Positions 58,521 through 64,000 of a stretch of 64,000 bases of DNA are shown piece after piece. Below the pieces are notes generated by a model, which saw only the letters and a program-made list of their open reading frames with translations, searched no databases and was not told the origin of the DNA. Within the stretch, counting starts at the first letter, position 1, and each line of letters opens with the position of its first letter. This DNA is from Ancistrus triradiatus. Lineage: Eukaryota > Chordata > Actinopteri > Siluriformes > Loricariidae. Where the stretch lies: assembly GCA_025084515.1 (NCBI GenBank), contig JAJAGP010000956.1, positions 62,001 to 126,000 of the forward strand, given 5' to 3'. Position numbers and translations under genes: made by a program.

Positions 58521-59589
58521 ACCATTTTTGGTGGCATGACATTTGTAGTCCACAGAATTAGCGAAGTTAGAGTCCTCTGATCTGGTCTGGGTAAAAGTGA
58601 GAGGGCTGGAACTGGTACTAGGTGCCAATTAACCTAATGTACGTCTTTGGTATGTAGGAGGAAAGTGGATTCCCCAGAGGAAACTGAAGTGTTAAATACT
58701 GGAGAGAACATGCAAACTCCTGTGACCTCCTCCATGCTATTATTCACAAAAAATAAGTTCAGAGAAACATGGGTCAGCGTCTGTTGTGGAATTACGGGGC
58801 TCAGAATGGGTTGTGCTTTTAATTGGTCATTTCAAAGGACAATAAGGCACTTAATACTAAATAAGGGCCAGTAATGCAGATGTGTATGAGTGCTGTGTGA
58901 AAATGAAAGTCGAGCAAATGTCTTCTGCAAGTTTCTACATGACTTGCACTTGACGAGCTTCTGCATTTAACAGGAAGCTAAAGAAGCTGCAGTGTAAGAT
59001 AGGTCAAGTGGGTAGCACATACCAGAACAATGCACAAGCAGAGCAGAGCTTCCCCTTCCTGTTTACAGAATCAGACTGAAACGGGAATTCCATCTTCCAT
59101 CGTCTTGTATATTTAAAGTGGTAATGACACACAGACACGGTGTGTTGGAACCATGCCATGCTCACCCCCCCCACCCCCCCACACACACACACACCTCCCC
59201 CACCTAGGTACCAATCTCACAATGTTTACTTCTATCCAGAGTGGCGATAATTATCATAATAATCTCCATAGCAGATTTGTGTGAAGCTGAGGGGTCACCA
59301 CCGTCCTTCCAGGCTATAATAGTGTGTTGAGTTCTTAATCCAGTTCCACTCATTTCAGCATTTCTTTAGTTCTTGTCTTTGCTTGATACAGCAAGAATTT
59401 GACCCTTCTGAAACATCTTTTCCCTGACTACAGCATGTATAGACTGTGTTGCTCCTGCTAGGATCAAACGTATTATTACATATAAATCACTGCAGTAATC
59501 ATCCAATCAGAGCCCTTAACTATTATATTTGTTTACATGACTCCAAATGGCCACTCTTCTTTGGCCAGACAGTATTGTTAAACAATATG
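58521..59589. other. Putative intron DNA: SINE relic, short (AC)n, no exon seen
   Basis: A SINE-body relic lies at 58630-58720 (AACCTAATGTACGTCTTTGG, GAGAACATGCAAACTCC). A C-rich and (AC)n patch is at 59166-59195. Nothing coding. Confidence 0.45.
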
Positions 59590-60265
59590 CACATGGTCTG
59601 TGTCTGTGAGGATTCATCCAGAAGAGCATTTGTGACATCAGACACCTGGCTCATAGTTTCTGTTCTAGTTCATCCCAAAGGTGTTCAATGGGGTCATGTG
59701 GGACTGTGGTGGCTTAGCGGTTAGGGTACTGGACTATGAACCAGAGGGTCCAGGGTTCACCAGAGGGTCCACACCTGCCAAGCTGCCACTGTTGGGTCCT
59801 TGAGCAAGACCCTTAACCCACAATTGCTAGAATTGTAAGACTGTATCAGTTGTAAGTCGCTCTGGATAAGGGCGTCTGCTAAATGCTGTAAATGTAAATG
59901 TAAATGGGTCAAGGTCAGGTTCTTCCACACCAAACCAAACTCACCCAACCATGCCTTTATGGACCTTGCTTAGAACAGAAAAGGACCGACCCCAAACTGT
60001 TCCAACAACGTTAGAAGCATACGATTGTTCCAAAATGGCTTGGTGATGCTGAATCATTAAGATTTCCCTTCACTGGAACTAAGGGGCCCAAAAACAACAT
60101 AGCATTATCCGTCCTCCCCCAAACCAGTGGTTTTTCTGTGGAGGTTCCATGTCTTTAGGCTTCATGTTATGTGCCTATAGCTGTGAGTGCAGATAAAAGA
60201 CAGAGGACTACAGAAATAACTCAAGGGTAAGAAAGGGTGCCTGCATACTTTTGGCCACAGAGTGT
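59590..60265 (-). mobile_element. Tc1-like relic interrupted by a SINE
   Basis: ATCCCAAAGGTGTTCAATGG (59670-59690) and, after the SINE, GGTCAAGGTCAGGTTCTTCC, AACCATGCCTTTATGGACC and CCCTTCACTGGAACTAAGGG (59905-60090) are parts of a Tc1-like transposon I know as common in fish. The outer tip GCATACTTTTGGCCACAGAG lies near 60245. The transposase frame is lost. Confidence 0.7.
59701..59905 (+). mobile_element. tRNA-derived SINE, full length
   Basis: The head has Pol III-type boxes: TGGCTTAGCGGTTAGGGTACT (box A-like) and GTCCAGGGTTCA (box B-like). The body includes GCCACTGTTGGGTCCTTGAG. The 3' part is GTCGCTCTGGATAAGGGCGT followed by (AAATGT) repeats, the widespread teleost HE1/V-SINE-type tail. 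Near-duplicates ATGGGGTCA (left) and ATGGGTCA (right) may be the target-site duplication. Confidence 0.8.
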
Positions 60266-62404
60266 ACATGTAGATTCTGTGTTCCACAAAGACAGGAGGA
60301 AATTGTTATGGTTCGTTAGTTATTACAAATGACTGATTACATGCTGAGATGCAAACCCACAGACATAATATACCTAGATGCCACATTTGCCACTGGATCA
60401 TGCGTCAACGTGGTCTCCATATTGGTCCAGGCAACTTCTCATAATTCTCCATAGATTGTATTGCAAAGAAATGCATGATTCTAGTGTAATGAGTAGTAAT
60501 ATAATTAAACAATAACAGTAATAGATTAGCAATAGTATATATTATATATAGTATAAATAGAAATATAATAGTTGTATAAGTAAATATAGCATTCACTATT
60601 TTATATACTGTTTATACTACATAAACTATATTTACTATTAATGATATTATTTATTCGACTACATCTTACTGTATTTATATTCTAATAATATGCTGTACGG
60701 TACTTTATATTATCTTTGAGTTTATCTGAATCATTTCACTGTTATAACAACAAACAGAAAGCAGATTGACTGCCAGAGTCTCACTGTTTTATTTTACTTT
60801 ACATTTGATTTACATTTTTGCAAATGACGGTCAATTATAAGAACTTAAAGATGCACTGTTTAGAATTTTTTCGATATTTCAAAGCGAATGAGCCGAGTTC
60901 TGACCTGGGGCAAAAGAAAAGCCCAAACAATGAGGACATAGAGAGAAAAAGCCATTTCGAGAACATAACAAACCTTCAACACAATTCATACATTAAATTA
61001 TAAAGAGACATTTAAACACATATTAATAATAAATCCATGCTTGAAAAAAAAAAACATTTTCCACCATACTAATTTGCCTGAGGCTGATACACGCTCCTTT
61101 CTATAGAGAATCGAGAATCAAAACTTTTATTTTTTGTACACCATGTAGAACAAAAACTTTGAATATAAAAACAACTGGTTAAAATCGGTTGAGAAATAAT
61201 TCGGTTATTGTGCATTTTAACCAGAATAATGCAGCTCCATTCACTTGTCTTTGTTTAAAAGCCAGTCTTGCCTGGACCAATATGGCAGATGCGTTGACGT
61301 ATCGCAGCAACGATACCACAGCGAAGCAGCCAACAAATGTTGCTCTGTGCTCTCCTCACTTTAAAAACTGCAGGGTTCTTCAATAGTAAACATTCATGGC
61401 TTAAAAAACACCCTGATTATCTCTGATGGCTTTATCCTAACGTAACAGCTGCTTGGCTCACACTGTGATCTGATCAACACACAGCTACTTGTTTTTCGTG
61501 TACAGTAACAGTAACAGCCTTGTCCAGAATCAGTTTGGCTTGTATTCCGCTACTTTTTTGATGCTTTTGCCTTTATTACATGACAATATACAATTTATAT
61601 ACATGCCAATAATTATCTTTAGCATGGATTTTGAAGTGTTGCCAGCTCTTAATGTATCCTGTGACTGATCTCTCATAAACTGTCTGGGAAAATGTCCAAT
61701 ATCTGTCACTCAGAATAAATAATAAAGAAGATCAGTCAGGTGAAACCTCCAGCATGTCACTTGGTCTGTAAAAGCAAATACCATTATCTTATGCAGATGT
61801 AATACTAGAATGATTATAGGGTGACATTTTTTGGTCACACAAACCAAACCCCTTGCTGTCAAGTGGTTAGAACCTATTTGGTGTTAGTAATGACACATGT
61901 TCATTTTCATGATGCTGGACTATAACTAGGTGTAATAAATTAAGAGACTTATTTCTTTTGATTAATAGGGACCGATCTAAACATTAAGTTTAATTAAGAA
62001 AAACAAATGTTCATTTTTTTGAGGTTGCAGGCCACCAGCTTCAAACGGATAAATGGTTTCAGATAAATTACTAAAAGGAGGGGGGGGGGGGGGGAGATTA
62101 TGAATTTATGAATCAGGACTTAAAACCAAGTGTAAATTCACAAACCTGTAATGAAAATGTTCTGGATAGAGAACTATTTGAATAACTCCGCCCATTATGG
62201 GTAATCTGATTCTTATGGATGTCCATGGTAAAGTTACTGCTCTTTCCTGTTGTTATGACCTTGGTCTTCTTCCTTAAACACCAGGACTTTATTGTCTTAG
62301 TAATGACACACCGACCCCCACATCCACAGAAAGCCTTGCTAAAATTCCAGCTTGAATCCTACGTACTATAAATGTTGTTTATATTAACATCTCAATTTCC
62401 CCAG
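60266..62404. other. AT-rich non-coding DNA
   Basis: Mostly AT-rich unique-looking sequence with a TATA-rich patch at 60530-60660 and a G15 run at 62080-62094. No exon-like segment before 62405. Confidence 0.4.
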
Positions 62405-62509
62405 ATCCCCATCTAAGAGAGATGGATCCCAACACAGACAGCAGTAGGAAGACAAAGCTGGGCAGCATGGGCAAGCAGCAGTCTACACCCAACCTCGGGA
62501 AGAGTACAG
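62405..62509 (+). CDS. Candidate first coding exon of an unrecognised gene (partial)
   Basis: TTTCCCCAG|ATCCCC opens and AGTACAG|GTAACACG closes a possible exon. ATG at 62422 starts MDPNTDSSRKTKLGSMGKQ and the frame runs 29 codons plus one base to the donor, without a stop. The residues are Lys/Ser/Gly-rich and look disordered; I do not recognise them. It could pair with the TATA promoter and UTR exon at 55.3 kb (intron of 6.9 kb). In human, the gene downstream of C11orf16 on the same strand is DENND2B (ST5), which makes it a candidate by gene order only. Chance splice-like signals are not excluded. Confidence 0.35.
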
Positions 62510-62679
62510 GTAACACGCACACACTACACAACCACACTATGCTGTAATGGTTAAACAAGCCTGTGAGTTCAGATACCATAAATGCTGACCAACATGTGCT
62601 ACCCAGCAGTCACACTAAGATCTGAATCAGCAGTGTAAAACTTAAAGGATTAGAACAAAACTGAAATCTTTAGCTGAAA

Positions 62680-63230
62680 AATGCTGGACATCCCTGATAA
62701 AGATGTCGCCTTGAAGGCAGCTCATGTTGCTCTAAAATCTCAGGGTACTTTTCTGCATTAATGCTGCATCACAGAAGTGGAAATGACCTTTACCAAGGGC
62801 CCTGACCCGACCCCATAACATGCCAGAGCCTGGCTTTTGGACTTGTTCCTCATAACTGTATGGTCCTTTTTTTGTCTTTGGTCCAAAAAGATCTGTGATA
62901 CTGATGGGTCTGAGCACAATCCCCGTTCCCACTGTATGATGGTCCATCCCAGAGGCCTCCGAGCCCAGAGAAGTCAACGTCGCTTTTGGACATGGTTATA
63001 ACATAAGGCTTCTTCTTAGCACAGTAACGTTTTAAGTGGTATTTGTGAATGTAACTCTGTATTGTAGAGCTTGATAAAGGAATCCCTTGTCCATGTGGTT
63101 CTACCAGCTATTGATGAATGACGGTTGTTGATGCAGTGCCGTCTGAGTTCTTTTGGAATGTCTTCCATTTCATGCCATCCTAACCTTTTCTGATCAACAG
63201 GACAACAAGTTATGACTGGGGTGCCCAAAC
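62680..63230 (-). mobile_element. Tc1-like transposon fragment, minus strand
   Basis: The minus strand carries a transposase relic. About 63050-63210 reads ALRRHCINNRHSSIAGRTTW-like pieces, and 62690-62980 covers the catalytic part (DLFGPK, GMLWGRVRALGKGHFHFC). Frame breaks are frequent. It is the same broad family as the element at 45.8 kb. Confidence 0.7.
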
Positions 63231-63689
63231 ATTTACATGTAACATTGCTGGAACCGAGGAAGTTCAGATAGTCAGATCCTAATCTTGTGACAGTTGGGAC
63301 ACAGTCAGGTGATTAAAGAAGGCGATGCAATCCGAAAACAACATGAGCTAGGGGTGAGATAGATGCTCGGTGGTTAATGCAATGGACTAATTAGAAGATT
63401 TTGAGTTCAGGTTTGTAAAACCACCAGACTGCTGCTGTTGGACCCTTGAGCAAGCCTCTTAACCACCATCTCGACATGTGTCGTGACGCGTCTTACGCAA
63501 ACTACAAGAGAAGGAACAAACTGTCCAGAAGTGTGACCTTGCAGCTTGTTTATTCTGATCTGCTGTTTGTTGATCTTGTTTGCGCATAAACATGACCATC
63601 ATCAGGTTTCACACAAAAAAGTCCTAACAGTGGATAAACAGAACCCAATGCAGCAAACACTCGTCCATCACGCTACACTTAGCTTTCAA

Positions 63690-63850
63690 CCACACGTTAA
63701 TTCTGTTGCCAGATTTGACACCAATCATCGACCTTGTAACAAACTCAGTTCCTCAGACCCGAGAGTCTGGAATGCAGCACCTCAGGTCATGCACAAGCCT
63801 GAACTGATTTAAATCTCAGGACCCATCTATTTATTCAGTGTCTGCTCTGC
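63690..63850 (+). mobile_element. Possible LINE ORF2 C-terminal relic
   Basis: The plus strand reads pieces like SSSDPRVWNAAPQ and, after a stop, GPIYLFSVC. This resembles the end of L2/CR1-type LINE proteins (APxxWNSLP... LKTHLF). A similar weak relic is at 14810-14890. Weak evidence. Confidence 0.3.
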
Positions 63851-63949
63851 CATACATAATCCACACGTATCTCACTTTCCTTATATGTTGTACAGCAAGT
63901 GAAAGGCTTGCTCCAAAACTCGACATGCAGTTCTGTCTCAGGCAGATAT

Positions 63950-64000
63950 GTGAATGATTACAGGTGTGGTCTGATTAGTTGCCACAAGAAGGCGTAAACG
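63950..64000 (+). mobile_element. Outer end of a third copy of the Tc1/Tc3-like family, cut by the window edge
   Basis: GATTACAGGTGTGGTCTGAT followed by GCCACAAGAAGGCGTAAACG matches the outer ends of the copies at 37.9 and 47.6 kb. The rest lies beyond 64000. Confidence 0.6.

Noticed and set aside
59701..59780. Possible functional tRNA gene (box A and box B motifs)
   Set aside because: No cloverleaf of a standard tRNA is evident and the unit continues into a SINE body and tail.

Overview
The window is vertebrate nuclear DNA, almost certainly from a teleost fish. Genes are split into many exons with large introns, coding exons match human proteins, and the non-coding part is full of typical fish repeats: Tc1-like transposons with long terminal inverted repeats, Tigger-like MITEs, tRNA-derived SINEs, L2-like LINE tails, long (CA)n arrays and AT-rich degenerate arrays. 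The exact species cannot be read from the sequence; an otophysan such as a catfish is only a guess.

Three genes lie head to tail on the minus strand. swap70 occupies 6981-20013: the first seven coding exons are present and the 3' exons fall outside the window. wee1 occupies 22716-30878, complete in ten coding exons (610-611 aa). znf143 occupies 32799-42274, complete in fifteen coding exons (622 aa), plus a probable 5' UTR exon ending at 44712. The order znf143-wee1-swap70 on one strand is the same as on human 11p15.4. To the right and divergent from znf143, on the plus strand, is a complete seven-exon gene at 47309-52285 (567 aa), the homologue of human C11orf16, carrying a VWA-like region followed by a DUF4537-type region. 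A further plus-strand gene appears to start at about 55.3 kb (TATA box, non-coding exon, canonical donor), with a first coding exon at 62405-62509. I do not recognise its protein; human gene order makes DENND2B (ST5) a candidate, by inference only.

Region by region: 1-6.98 kb is a degenerate ACTTACGT-type tract broken by two Tc1-like elements, two Tigger-like MITEs and L2 tails. 7-20 kb is swap70, with large repeat-filled introns. 20-22 kb is an AT-rich spacer. 22-32 kb is wee1 and its promoter. 32.5-45 kb is znf143. 45.8-47 kb is a decayed Tc1-like element with inverted repeats of about 200 bp. 47-52.3 kb is the C11orf16 homologue. 52.3-64 kb is mostly repeats, including a Tc1-like element that is nearly complete but frame-broken (55.9-57.4 kb) and a SINE nested in an older Tc1 relic (59.6-60.3 kb).

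The genes are independent housekeeping or regulatory genes, not an operon. SWAP70 is a PH-domain, coiled-coil adaptor of actin and Rac signalling. WEE1 is the nuclear kinase that inhibits CDK1. ZNF143 is a seven-zinc-finger promoter factor. The C11orf16 homologue has no established function. I saw no CRISPR array, rRNA, functional tRNA gene or clear viral copy. Exon borders were worked out by hand from reading frame, splice consensus and remembered human proteins; no alignment was run.
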